From the NCBI GenBank assembly GCA_037501455.1, contig CM074865.1:15384501-15448500 (forward strand): 64,000 nt of DNA, in the 5' to 3' direction. The translations under genes and the position numbers were made by a program. The notes beneath the pieces are model-generated. The model made no database searches. It saw only the letters and a list, made by a program, of their open reading frames with translations, and was not told the DNA's origin. Origin of the DNA: Lantana camara (taxonomy: Eukaryota > Streptophyta > Magnoliopsida > Lamiales > Verbenaceae). The stretch's first letter is position 1, and each line of letters starts with the position of its first letter. Below are positions 1-11,731 of this stretch, one piece after another.

Positions 1-1144
1 GAGCCCTAATCAGTGGTCTCGGTGCTCCCGGTGGTGGTATCCTGCGATCCGGACAACCATCTACCAAGTGCTCATCGCTCCCACAAAGTAGACATAAACC
101 CAAACGCCTCCTGCAGTTATCATAGACGTGTGTCCTCTGTCCACAGAAGGTGCAATAAGGTCTCTCGGGTGGTGGTGGCAAAGCTGGAGCAACTGGAGCT
201 CTAATCACTGGTCCTGCAGGTCGGGGCTTCTTCCCTGGGCCCTGTGGAGCTGGTGGTGGAGAAGAATAAACCATCGGCCTCTTGCCTGAAGCAGAACCCG
301 AGCCTGAACCCTTATACCCTGATCCGGCACCTCTGAAACCCGATCCAGAACCTCTGAAACCCGATCCAGACCCTGATCCCTAACCTGAACCTGAACGGTA
401 AGTAGACCGTCTCGCATTCACTGAATCCTCAACCAATAGAGCCTTCTTGGTAGCCTTCACCCAGGTGCTCGTGTTGACTGCCTCAATAGCTACCTGAATA
501 TCCGGTCTAAGGCCCTGAACAAACTGCATCGCCTTATGGAAATCATCACTCGCTATATTAGGGGCATAGCGGGACAATCTCTCGAACTCAGCGATGTACT
601 CTGCGACCGACCTGTTTCCTTGCTTCAACTCTGTAAATTCCTTCAATCTCCTAGTGCGAGAAGATGGAGGAATGAACTTGTTCTGGAACTCTCTGACAAA
701 GACTGCCCAATTTACTTCCTCACCGGCAGCAGCTAACACAATCTGTACACTCTCCCACCAAGAGTAGGCCTCACCCTGAATCAGAGAAATGGTACAACGG
801 GCCTTCTCCCGGGATCCACACGGAATAAGCTCCCATATCCTCTCAATCTCTTTCAGCCACTGCTCAGCCTGTATATCATTCCCTTTGTAAAATTTGGGAG
901 GATGCTGGTTCTGAAACTCCCTGAAAACAGCTGAAATCTGGCCTCCAGGCTGTGGTGGTGCAACTGGTGGTGGTGGAGGGACATAATCCCGAACTCTCTG
1001 ATCAATAAGACCCACCACTGCGTTCATGAAGTCCTGTGGCTGAGCCTGAGGAGGTGGAGGAGGAGGTGGTGATCTCTCCCGGCGATGATGTCGACGATGT
1101 CGAGGTCTAGGAGAACGATCACGATGATGTCTGTCGCGAGCCAT
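1..1144 (-). pseudogene. gag: Gypsy gag polyprotein (N-terminal part), one in-frame TAG
   Basis: The frame starts at an ATG at 1144-1142. It begins with a basic Arg/His-rich stretch and a proline run, followed by a retrotransposon gag domain (about residues 85-235, with motifs such as WLKEIERIWELI and AYSWWESV). A TAG at 382-380 stops the 254-residue frame. Reading on in the same frame stays open to position 1. That stretch has a Gly/Ser repeat region, a Pro-rich linker and two CX2CX4HX4C zinc knuckles (around CTFCGQRTHVYDNC and CLLCGSDEHLVDGC). The stop is thus a single point lesion, or a sequencing error, between the capsid and nucleocapsid parts. The gag packages element RNA in cytoplasmic particles. 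Typed as pseudogene because of the stop. Confidence 0.85.
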
Positions 1145-1372
1145 CCTGAAATCAAGTCACTATGGTGCATGGTCGATTAGTAATACCAATGTGTGCCAAT
1201 AAGTCAAGATTGCACATAAGTTCAGAAATTTAACAAATCACCCCAATTCAAGTAAGTCAAGTAGGTTCAAGTATCAAATAACAATGCAAAACTCTCAAGT
1301 TGACAATTAGTTCCTATGCCGTGCGACCTAGACTCACAAGACACGACACTAGAGACCCGGTTTTGCAACCGG

Positions 1373-1384
1373 GCTCTGATACCA
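1373..1384 (-). other. Primer binding site, initiator Met tRNA type
   Basis: On the minus strand this reads TGGTATCAGAGC, the usual plant LTR-element site complementary to the 3' end of initiator methionine tRNA. It lies 8 bases inside the LTR end and about 230 nt upstream of the gag start. Confidence 0.9.
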
Positions 1385-1392
1385 CCGTAGGA

Positions 1393-3895
1393 TGTAGCAC
1401 CCGGAACGCCAGGCGCCACATCCCCCGCACTATAGCCCCGATCCACACATGAAATGGATAATCCATACATGAATCAAAGCTACAGCGAACGGGAGACAAT
1501 AAAATGACTCAAGGCTAGGCGGGTACCCTCAATATAAAACCAACCAACAATCAAGACAGAGTATTAAAAAGCGGAAGCAATAACATTCATTCGATATATA
1601 TAGGTACCATATTTATTTATTTACTTATAGGTACCAACAATCACACTATCAATACATTATCATCTCCCAACAATATAGATATACAAAGCGACATACAAAA
1701 TATCCCCAAATAGCTATACATAACAAAATGTGGGAATGAAGTGTGCTAGACCCAAATTTAAAGACCAACAGACTCTAAATCCCCGCCTAGCACGCCCTGC
1801 AAAACACTGGAAAGTTGAGGTGTCAGTCCAACACAGACTGAGCGAGGGGTATAAATAAATATAAGCGCACATTCATGCAAGTCATAGCCTCGGGTAATAT
1901 TTTCGGAAAACAATACAATTTCAATAAGATAAAAGAGTTACTATCGCCCGAGATTACAACTATTTCAATTTCAATTTAATCAATTCAATACAATCAATTC
2001 GTGGCCCGGCGAGTGGGGCAATTCTCCAACCTTACACCGACTGTGTACAATCAATCAATCAATTATTAGGTGATTAGGTGATCAAGCAATTCATTACTGT
2101 GCACAATTAGCAGTTTCAATAACGCCTTCTTCCTCCGGGTGATGGGGGATTGCAAGGCCCCGCCATCCAATCAATCTGGGCAGAGGGTACATGAATCCCT
2201 AAGCCCGGAACTCCTTTCCCGCCCTAATCTCCTAGGGGGTTCAGGGGTCATCCCAATTTGGTGAGGATAGCTCTCGAGTTACCCGTCAGCCCGTGCTTTC
2301 CCGGTTGGCTCGAGTCACTACCCTCGGGCCCACAGTGCAATACAATTCTCGCCAAATCAATCAATCAATCAATCCATTTCTTTTCAATAGTTCGATAAAA
2401 CAATTGCAAACCAATCTCATTTGAAAACTATAAGTATAAGTATAGGTTTTGGCTTAAAACTCACATAGGGTTGTACGGGTCCTATGTACCTAGAATTAAA
2501 CCTCACCTGAACGACCCAAAATAAACCAAGGAAACAGCTCACGGGGCCTGCTCCTCGTCACCAGGAAGCTGGTCTGTGCAAGAAAGACAATTGTCCGTGA
2601 AACACGACTCAAAATGTACCAAATATGACGAACGGCGGAAATGCAACGAGACGACGTGAAAAAAACAATGTACCATAAAAATATTGCGTTTCAACATGTA
2701 ATTAGTCATATAATAGCAATTAGGGGTCAAAGAAGCCGTCGGATCGAGGTGCTAAAATTTCAATTTTATGCAGTGAATTTTGCATACATTCTGGACTATG
2801 GGAACGGCCGTTCCGGCTTCCCTTTGAAAATGGGAAGGGCCGTTCCGGCTCACAGGCCAAAGTGGGAACGGCCGTTCCCAGTCTCGCTGGCCTAAAGTAT
2901 CAGCATCATGGGAACGGCCGTTCCAGTTTTGAACTGGGTTTGGGAAGGGCCGTTCCCAGAATACGTGAGCTTCAGAATATGCAGAACCGAACAGAGCAAC
3001 AATGGCAACACAACAATCAACCACCAAAATGGATTCAAGCCAAGTTTATATGCAAATATTAGATGCAATAAATATGCTAGCATGCATATGAATCAACAAT
3101 AACTCATAAAAACATATAATCCCATGTTAGATCATCAATATTCAATCACATGAAACCCATATACTCCATCATGCTTCAAGTTCATAAATCACAAGTTATA
3201 TGCATCAAACTTGAGCTTAAAGTTCACAAACATATTTCCAACAACTAATACACAATATACTCAAGCTAATACAAAGCCCTATATATCATACATATTCAAT
3301 AAAATCACTCAATCTCCATAATTACCTTAAATGCAAGAAATGAGAGATGAGATGGAGATATGTTGTTGATGATGCTCCAATGTCCCCAAAACCCACAAAA
3401 ATGATGCTTGCAAGATGAAATCTCCCACTTGTCTAGCTAGGGTTTGGTTCGGTTGATCAAGAGAAAGGAAGAGCAAAGTTGAAATGTTTTGTATGAATGA
3501 AGCAAATTGGTACGTGAAGTGCTGCTATGAAACAAGAAGAAATGGCCAATTTGCAATCAAATCCCTTAACTTAGTAAGTTATGCAATCAAGTCCAATCTC
3601 AATATTAAATGATCAATTAGGTCCAATGCAATTAGCTCCTAATTTCATGAAAATGAGCAATTAAGGACATAAACGAAATAAATCACATTCGGGAAAATAA
3701 TTCACATTGCATTCACATTCAATATATTCAATAAATATGATATGGTGTGAATTTTCAATAAAATATCAAGAATAAAATTTTATAAAATTATGTCATGATA
3801 GGAAAATTAGAGAAGTGAACAATTAATAATTAAAACTAACTCTCAAACGCACACGTGTCGATCATACCTGAAATGCCGAAAGCTGGGGCGTTACA
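1393..3895 (-). repeat. 5' LTR of the gypsy element (about 2.5 kb)
   Basis: On the plus strand it begins TGTAGCACCCGG and ends GGGGCGTTACA, so on the element strand it runs TGTAACGCCCC...GGTGCTACA with TG/CA ends. The left boundary is fixed by the primer binding site. The right boundary is fixed by the point where copia LTR homology starts at 3896. Its 2.5 kb length fits Del/Tekay-type chromoviruses. It contains a cluster of palindromes at 2800-2957. Confidence 0.85.
2800..2957. repeat. Five-copy palindromic repeat inside the gypsy LTR
   Basis: The 16-bp palindrome GGGAACGGCCGTTCCC, or a one-base variant with AAGGGCC in the centre, occurs at about 2800-2814, 2832-2846, 2864-2879, 2910-2924 and 2942-2957. 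Spacing is 32, 32, 46 and 32 bp. Three copies are perfect palindromes over at least 14 bp. The frames across it read as repeated WERPFP-like peptides, which I take as a by-product. Confidence 0.8.
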
Positions 3896-4159
3896 ATTGG
3901 AATCACCATTCCCTATTACGAAAGACTAATCATCTTATATAACCGCATTATAATCTTGATAAGAACATATTCTTATCTTACCAACTAGAACTTTAATGAC
4001 ACGTGATTTCGGTATTCAAAGTCTTTTCCTATGAAACACATTTCATTTAAGAATACCACCACATGCCATTAATTATCAATATATGAAATACTTACAACTT
4101 GCTGTAAATTCAGTTTAATTAATTCAACAAATTGATTTTTCAGGGCACTATCCCCAACA
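3896..4159 (-). repeat. Fragment of the copia 3' LTR
   Basis: It matches 10849-11113 at about 94% by eye and ends, on the element strand, with TGTTGGGGATAGTG directly after a purine-rich tract. It is truncated at 3895 by the gypsy LTR. Confidence 0.85.
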
Positions 4160-4170
4160 ATCTCCCACTT
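4160..4170 (-). other. Polypurine tract of the copia element
   Basis: The minus strand reads AAGTGGGAGAT immediately before the TGTTGGGG start of the 3' LTR. This is the usual plus-strand priming site layout of plant copia elements. Confidence 0.8.
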
Positions 4171-4629
4171 ACCCTAAATTCAATTTGGCCACACATCTAA
4201 ATCTTATTCCTTCCACATGAGTGTCAAAACTCGTTTTGCACTCTTTTGCGCCAATACTTTAGTGAAGGAATCTATTAGATGTTTCTTTGAGCCAACAACT
4301 ATGAAACCATGAATCCAATACATCTAACTGGTTGCTTCTCAAGCTACCATGTATTTAGCTTCCATGACGGTGTAAGCAATATAAGTCTGCTTAACATTCC
4401 CCTAATTAACGGTTGCTCTTTCTAGAGTAAACACGTATTCTGATGTCAAACATCTAGAATACAAATCAGATTGTAAATCTGAATCTGTGCACTCTATTGA
4501 AATGAGCTCACCACTGTGGTACACAAGCATATAATCTTGAGTTCTTCTCAAGTACTCCAATATACGCTTTTACTACTACCCAGTGTCAGATTCTAGGGTT
4601 TGACTAATATCTGCTGACTTAGACCTAAT

Positions 4630-5010
4630 TCATAATAGACATCTGGCCCTGTACATAATATGACATACATAAAGCTTCCGCTGCGGAACTGTAGTCATGT
4701 CTTCTATCTCTTCAGTTGTCCTAGGACACTGATTCCGAGATAGATAACTTTCATATCTAAAACGTAGTGAACCTTTATTGGAATTTGTCATATTATACCT
4801 TACCAGCATCTTATCTATATATGCTTCTTGTAATAAACCAATTTTCTTATTCTCATGATCACGATAAAAGTCTGATCCTTGGAATATTATTGGTCTCACT
4901 TAGGTCTTACGTGTCAAACTGATTTGACATCCGAATCTTGACCACTGACAAAATTCTTGCATCATTCCCAATGAGCAGAATATCGTTTACGTATAAAGTA
5001 AAAAATGTTA
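4630..5010 (-). pseudogene. Copia reverse transcriptase / RNase H remnant
   Basis: The minus frame 4899-4630 contains GLLQEAYIDKMLVRYNM and MTTVPQRKLY, which match the RT-to-RNase H junction of plant copia polyproteins. Just upstream, codons at 4993-4982 read YVND followed by ILLIGNDAR. This is the RT active-site block, where an intact enzyme has YVDD. The catalytic Asp-to-Asn change and surrounding stops and frameshifts mark it as dead. Confidence 0.75.
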
Positions 5011-6130
5011 CGACGCTATCATGATGTCATTTTGTACACTCAGGGTTCATCAGGCAATTATACAAATCCAAAGAATTTAAAATGCCTTATAATTCTGATG
5101 TTCCATAATCTAGACGCTTGCTTAAGATCATAAATCGATCATTATATGCACCTGATTTTTGGCTGTGAAGCCTTCAGGTTGTACCATGTATCTCTTCTTC
5201 TTGAAGTTACCCGTTCAAGAACATAGTCTTTACATCCATTTATCTAATCTCATAATCGATAATGAGATAAAATGGAGAGGATAATGAACTTAAGCACTAA
5301 TATAGGCGAGAAGATCTCATAAGTAGTTTCTTCTTTCTGGGTAAAATCCCTTGCCATAAGCTTTGCTTTAAAGTCTCTACTTTTGTCCATTTCTCCTTTT
5401 ATCGTCTTGTAGAACCCAATTTTATCTAATAGGGTTTAATGCCTTCAGGCGCCTCTACAAGTTCAAGACTTTGTTAGAATACAGAGATTCAAATTTAGAT
5501 TCCATGGCTTTTGACCAAATGGTCAGCGTCTATATCTTCCACAGTTTCGTTACACGTGACAGGATCAGATGTGTTAGATTCAACCACTTAGGTTAATCTT
5601 AGGTATCTTGTCAGGTGTCCTGATAATCCTCCCACTACAATGATGCTCTCGTGTACACGTCTCTACATCACATGTTGTATTTGGTACATCACATGTATCT
5701 AATACATTTTCAGTTATCACGAGTTTATGGAAATCAGTATCTAATACTGTTATTTCTTTAACACTACTTTGCTTCCACCCTTTGTGGTTATCTATGTAAT
5801 TATCTTTGAAATATTCACAAACATCTTTTGTGATTTCTCAAATTACAAAATATACCACCTCTCGTTCTTCTAGGATAACCTTAGAACAAGTAAACCTTTG
5901 TTCTTTATTCCAACTTGTCAGGATCCATCCTTAACTCGTGAACCAGGTTACCTCAAATTCGAAGATAAGAGATACAGGGTTTTCACCCCAGCTACAGATC
6001 CATCAGTGTTTTAAGAACTGACTTAGGTAGAACTAGGTTTAGTGTATTTGTTGTTTTGAGCGCAAGACCCCAAAACGAACTTCGTAGGGTAGCATGACTC
6101 TTCAGGAATCTTACCATCATTATCAGAGTT

Positions 6131-6397
6131 CTATTTCTCCTTGTCATACAGATAGTTGAGATCTAATCTCATTTGAGAAATTCTATTTAACTCTGAACAT
6201 AGATACTTATCACCACTTCGATCTAATCGAAGTGCCTTGAGATGTTTTCTAATTTGACTCTTTGACTTCAGTCTTTTATTCTTTGAACTCTTCAAAAATA
6301 CAGACTTAAGTCTCATCAAATAAACATACCTATATCTAGAGTACTCGTTCAAATGAATGATGAAGTACCCAAAACTATCTCTTGGTTGAACACTCAT
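6131..6397 (-). pseudogene. Copia integrase core remnant
   Basis: The 88-residue frame contains FGYFIIHLNEYSRYRYVYLM and a later LRLDRSGDKYL, which correspond to the plant copia integrase core (usual forms are an F-D-D-Y-SRYGYVYLM block and an LRSDRGGEY block). The first catalytic Asp region has drifted (IHLNEYS). The order gag, integrase, RT is that of copia, not gypsy. No intact polyprotein frame remains. Confidence 0.75.
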
Positions 6398-7049
6398 AGG
6401 ATCACATATTCATATGAGCTGGCACAAGAAACTTCATGGCTTAATACCTTTTGTCTCAAAAAAAGGCTCTTGGTTATTTTAACTTTCTAAATAGGATTCG
6501 CAGATTGATATTGTTTTCAAGTCAATAGGACTCAACAATCAGTCTTTGGATCCTATTCAGATTCAATTGACCAATAGATAGGTGCCACGTAGAAGTTTTT
6601 CCTCTCAGATGGTAAGTCAAGCTTCTTAATGTTAAACTTAAATTAGGGTTTTCATTGAGGTATAAAAGACCATCTTTTATTGTACCAGAGCAAATAAACC
6701 TTTTATTTTGTTTAATGGTAAACCTTTATTCAAAATAAACTCTTAGACCATTAATTATCAAATAACTTACAGAAATCAAATTTCTGTATATATGGCACGT
6801 ATAATATTAAAGTCATATTGCCAAAATACGACTTTATAGTCTTTACTGGTAATACAATTATACTTGTATTATCCCCGAGCAGTAGTTGTCTGTTAGCCGT
6901 TTTTCAAACTTTCTGGTTAGTTTGAATCTTCGCAACGAATTGCAAATATGATTAGTTGAGCTCGAATCCATATTCCAGGAGTCTGGTGAATTTCTAACTA
7001 AACATACTTTCAACGACTAAGATATCCTTATATCTTATCTAAATGGCGT

Positions 7050-7205
7050 AGCAAATGGACAAACTAAGTATTTTGGACAATTTCTTTTTCCAATACCCGT
7101 TACTACCGAAATAGAAACACTTTTCCATTATCGGATTTCACTTTCTATTTCTGAACCTTAGATTGGGAACTTTTCCTTTTTCTTTCTTCCACTTACTGGC
7201 TTTCT
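7050..7205 (-). pseudogene. Copia gag C-terminal / zinc-knuckle remnant
   Basis: The minus strand gives a Lys-rich stretch (AKKASKWKKEKGK) and then CFYFGSNGYWKKKL at about 7119-7078. This lines up with the copia CFYC...GHWKRNC zinc knuckle, but with the second Cys, the His and the last Cys all lost. It is a clear relic, not a working nucleocapsid. Confidence 0.6.
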
Positions 7206-8934
7206 TGGCCGTGGATATTGATGTCTGATTTAAGAGAACTTTTCCCTTAGTCTATATCACCCTTACTGCCATATTGAGGTCGTTCATTGGTTCAGGTTGG
7301 GTTTTAAAAAAATACTTAAAATTAATCCTGAACATTCAAACGACTTAGGCAGAGAGTATAGGATCGTATCCTGTCTGTTAAGATTGTTTCTTTAAGCACA
7401 GAGGCTTTCAATCTCGTTCAGATTAGTTATCAGATCATAATATGATTCTGAATCGGTGATCCTTCAAACATCTTTATAACTAACAACCTTCTTATTGGCT
7501 CGTACGTTCGTACGATTCTGTCTTCAAAACATGTTCTTATCAGTAGATATCTCATGCTCAAGAACTTTTAAGACAGATGTCAGGACATAGGACTAGCCAG
7601 ATCATTACACTTGATCTGTTTGGAATAAGCGTCTTTCTAATCCTGACTGGCTGTAGTTTCTGGAATTTTTGGATAAGGTTCAGTGAGTACGTAAACTTTC
7701 GTGTCTCAACACGATGTGAAGCTTCATTTCCTAATCAGCATAGTTGAACCCTTACTAGCCTATTTCCTTAAAGTCATTTGGTGTGGGCTAAGAGAAATTG
7801 TTATTATAAAACTGAAATAAATAAATAAATAAATACAAGTTATGATTACGTATTCCACTTTCTTTTGCGTCTAACCAATAAATGAAATCCACGTAAGCAT
7901 TTTGATTTACGCAATGGTGACGTAACTAACTGCAGTTGACTCCCCGGAGGCGAGGTCGAAAACCGCTTAGAAAAGCAAGAGCTATTCTTAATTAACATGC
8001 CATCTAGGTAACTCTTACCAAACAATGTTAATTCACCACGTCAACCCTTGGCCTCTAAGTAAACGTCACAGAACTCCGAAGGGAGGTTAATACATTACTA
8101 GTCAAGTGTGCACCATTACCTAGAAGTCCGTACGAGTAGGTCAAGACACTCCACGGAGGCGTGGTCGAGCTGACTTTCCCGTATTTCATTCTATCCGTAG
8201 AAGTCTAATCTTGTATACCGCGAATATATACCCGCCGAAGGGAGTAGTATACATCCACTATACTATAGACGGGTAATGGAGGCCGTGAGAATCCAACTCT
8301 TTTCATCTCGCTCCCACTTGAATTTTTAAAAGGTGTGGATTATCTTCTGATTATCTTATAATCACTTTTGGCGTCTTATTGTCGGAAGTGATTAATCTAA
8401 TTAATACGCTCCCATTAGGATTACTAAATCATATTTAAAATCTCAATAATATTTTAAGGCAATTTAATAACTGTTTATTAATTAGGCCGAAAAATATTAG
8501 TCCAATTATGCATCTCGTTCAATCTCTATTAAACATTATTATTTAATAACATTAAATAAAATACGCATAATTGTAAATAACATAATATCTCATATTATCA
8601 TGATCATGCCATAAATTAAAACAATTAAGCATTCTTTCATATAATTATCACATAATTATCATGCTTAAAATAAATGACATAATGTAAACATGTTATAAAT
8701 AAATTATCTCATAATTTAAATCATGTTTACTGATTCGGAAAATAACCAGGAAGTTATTGAAATCGATTCCTAGAAAATTACCATTCCACGCAAATTCCCA
8801 GGAAACACTGGAGGGGTCACAAACGGTCCCACTTAGAAACCAACCTCCTTTGACAGAATTTACGTGCACAGTATCAGATTTTAAAAGTATGCATCGCATG
8901 CATCGTATCAATGCATGTATATATCTAGAGCACG

Positions 8935-8946
8935 GCTCTGATACCA
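8935..8946 (-). other. Primer binding site of the copia element
   Basis: The minus strand reads TGGTATCAGAGC, complementary to initiator Met tRNA, two bases inside the 5' LTR boundary at 8949. Confidence 0.9.
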
Positions 8947-8948
8947 GT

Positions 8949-11113
8949 TGTTGGGTGGTGGGCCGAGAACAGTAGCGGTCCGGGACCACATTTTAAAATT
9001 TTTATTATAATACAAGTATTAAAATATTTCTAAAACATTTTAATACAATAGCGGAAGTCTAGCCGGATCTACTCAAGTATATACATGCAATTGATAATAA
9101 ATTTTAAATAACTTAAGCAGATAAATATCTAACATGCAATTAATACTTAAGAGCACATAATTTATCATGCTTAAAATAATATAACTGAAAAATATTACCG
9201 TACTGCAAACATGGTTATCTAACGACATTTTTCCAGCTCCCCGAATTCATCTCCTGAGAACCCAATACCCGATCTCCTCGTGAAATCGGAAGAGCTTCCC
9301 TGCAATAACCCCAGAGAAACCCTCGGAGTGTGAGCTCCGAAAGTATTTCTCTAAATACCTAAAGAAAACAAATTTTAAACTAGAAAACCCTTTTCAGGGT
9401 TTAATCTCCCGAAATTAGGCGTTTTATATATAAACACCTAATTAAAATTAATTCCAAAATAAATCGGAATTAACTAGGAGAAAATGGGACTTGATTTCAA
9501 AGCAAAAAATTAGCCAAAATCATCCCAAAAATGTTATAAAGAAATGAGGGGGGATCAGCCTATTTATAGGCAAATATATGAGGGCAAAACGGTCATTTTA
9601 GGGATAAATTGAAGGGTATTTTGGTCATTTTGCAAACCGCGTCCCAAACCGACCAATCAGATGACACCACGTTGAAGAACTCGTCACCGCCAATCCAACA
9701 CCACCAACCACGCACCGTCACGCGCAGCCGGAAGGCCGCTAAGTGGTTAGCGCGTGTTGATGCGTGTAGACCTCTCCAGACGTTGACATGTGTCCGGGTC
9801 TGGTCCTACCCGGATCGGACCCGGTTTGACCCTACCCGAGACCTTACCCTTTTGACCCGATTCGAAACCGGTTTGACCAACCCGTTGATCCGCCCGCCCA
9901 GATCGCATTCGGACAGTCCGTCGCTATGACGCGGCGCGATCTGCACCGTACGCGTAGCACGCCACGCGGCGCTGCGTCAGCGCCAACTGGGGTTCACGCC
10001 ACGTCAGCAAAATGCCACGTCAGCATTTTTATTTTTTTTTCCGAAAAATTTTATTTTCTCCAAAATAAAATTTCGGGCATTTCCAACTCTTTGGAGCTTG
10101 ATTTATTTTCTTAAAATAAATCCTTTGGCTATTTTCAAACACTTTGAAAATTCACTTCTCTTTCTCCTTTTAATATTTTCTCTCCGGGTTTTCAATTGGG
10201 GCTTGCAGGGGGACTTGCAGGACTAATTAATTTTAGCTCCAAACGGATTAATATATTATCATCTCATGACAATAATTAATTACCGTTTAACAAAATTTAA
10301 TTCTACTAAATAAATATTGTTGCACTCTAAAATTAATTAAATTATTCACGAATTTCTCGATCTAAAATAATTTCGCATTTCATGAAAAATAAATTACAAC
10401 TACTATAATTTATTTTCCATCTTTAATCTGAAATTTATTGATTCGCCTTAAGTTCAAATTCTCTGTATGTGAAACACATTCATCATACAACTTCGGTGAC
10501 GTATCACACGAAGTGCTTTGGCCAAAGTCTTAATTCGAACTTTTGCAAATCTATTTCAGGGATACCTTTTACCTTCCAGCAAGGCCACAGATTCCTCGAT
10601 CAATATAACTCTTTAGCACATTTTATGTTGTCACTGAACGTACAAAGTATTTTGGCCACCCGTTACCGAGACCTCACTTCGAGTATATTACAATGACTAA
10701 CACTACATGCCTAAAGCCGAAATATTATCAGGATTAAGAGTACAATGCTTCCTGAGATTTTATTCATTTTAGATAGCAGTATAAAATAAATAATCTCAGT
10801 GGTCCAGTTCGATGTTTCCAATCCTATTGAAAATCATCAACGTGTTATAATTGGAATCATCATTCCCTATGACGAAAGACTAATCATCTTATATAACCAC
10901 GTTATAGTCTTGATAAGAACATATTCTTATCTTACCGACTAGAACTTTAATGACACGTGATTTCGGTATTCAAAGTTTTTTCCTATGAAACACATTTCAT
11001 ATAAGAATACCACCACACGCCATTAATTATCAATATGTGAAATACTCATAACTTGTTATAAATTCAGTTTAATTAATTCAACAAATTGAATTTTCAGGAC
11101 ACTATCCCCGACA
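8949..11113 (-). repeat. 5' LTR of the copia element (2165 bp)
   Basis: On the plus strand it starts TGTTGGGTGG and ends CCCCGACA, so the element strand has TG...CA ends. It is long for a copia LTR. The section around 9700-10020 is GC-rich and contains short open frames that show no coding signature. Its right end lies about 300 bp upstream of the small gene at 11411. Confidence 0.8.
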
Positions 11114-11410
11114 ATATATATATTCGGAAAGTTACAATTTCCCATTTTTAATGAAAACTTCCATATTTTTTAAATAATCTAAAGAAAACTAAACAAGCTG
11201 TTCATATTTCGTCAATTGAGAATAATCTAAAGAGAACTAGCTAGTAGCTAATGAATGAAATTAAGTGCCTTTCTTCTTTTTTTTTTTTAATCTTGATTAA
11301 TGAAAAAGAAGGTTCAAACAACTAGCTAAACCCTTCCACCTTTAAATTGCCGATCTGCCATTCTATGCTTACAGCTTAACCGGCCAAACTCTCTCTCCCC
11401 CTCTTAGACC

Positions 11411-11731
11411 ATGCCCGTCACCACCTTCACCACCACCGCGGCCTCCTCCCACATGGCAGAACGGCCTCCATCGGGCTGCGCAAGAGTCGACGGCGTGGCT
11501 ATGTGGATCATAAATGGCTTAGCCGGGGCGTTCTTCGCCTCATTAGAAAGATGCTCGTGCATCCGCATTTCGACCGATGAAGATGAGTTCGGAGACGGAG
11601 AAAACAACTTGCCTTTGATTTACAACGACGGTAATTACGGCGGCGGCGATCGCATTCGCGACGGAGACGTTAGGCGGAGAAGGATAGGGAAAGGTAAAAA
11701 AGCAAGGGATTTTGCTGAGGATTATTATTGA
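11411..11731 (+). CDS. Small plant protein of unknown function (106 aa)
   Basis: This single-exon frame has a GC content and codon use clearly different from the AT-rich flanks, which supports real coding. The central block GVAMWIINGLAGAFFASLER followed by CSCIRI looks like a conserved core: a short hydrophobic helix next to a double-Cys motif. It is followed by an acidic stretch, a Gly/Asn-rich segment and a basic tail (RRRRIGKGKK). I recall similar small uncharacterised plant proteins but cannot give a name or function. The start may be the first ATG or the in-frame ATG at 11453 (MAERPPSG), which precedes the better-looking part. The copia LTR ends 297 bp upstream, so any promoter is short or partly LTR-derived. 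Confidence 0.6.
   Translation: MPVTTFTTTAASSHMAERPPSGCARVDGVAMWIINGLAGAFFASLERCSCIRISTDEDEFGDGENNLPLIYNDGNYGGGDRIRDGDVRRRRIGKGKKARDFAEDYY

Larger units (their letters stand above)
1..3895 (-). mobile_element. Ty3/gypsy (chromovirus-type) LTR retrotransposon, 5' part only
   Basis: The element reads leftwards. In its own orientation it shows a 5' LTR (3895 to 1393), a primer binding site (1384-1373), a leader of about 230 nt, then gag from 1144 to the window edge. Protease, RT, RNase H, integrase and the 3' LTR would lie outside the window. The LTR ends are TG...CA, and the gag is of the chromovirus type. The right junction lies inside the LTR of a copia element: the bases from 3896 match 10849 onward. 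This gypsy element is therefore the younger, nested insertion. Confidence 0.85.
3896..11113 (-). mobile_element. Decayed Ty1/copia retrotransposon, split by the gypsy insertion
   Basis: This element also reads leftwards. Its 5' LTR is 8949-11113 and its primer binding site 8935-8946. The interior is 4160-8948, with recognisable remnants in copia order (gag zinc knuckle, integrase, RT/RNase H). The 3' LTR starts at 4159 and is cut by the gypsy element at 3895; the rest of that LTR should lie beyond the left edge of the window. No long reading frame survives. By eye, the 264 bp of shared LTR differ at about 17 positions, mostly C/T and G/A transitions, so the insertion is much older than the retrotransposon at 45.5 kb. 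Confidence 0.85.

Noticed and set aside
380..382. Programmed stop read-through in gag
   Set aside because: The TAG lies between capsid and nucleocapsid, not at a gag-pol border, and nothing around it looks like a read-through signal; mutation or sequencing error is simpler.
2752..3102. Frames with repeated WERPFP-like peptides
   Set aside because: They come from the palindromic repeat in the LTR; several frames on both strands show the same.
9609..9929. 106-residue plus frame
   Set aside because: It sits inside the copia 5' LTR, antisense to the element, with no recognisable domain.
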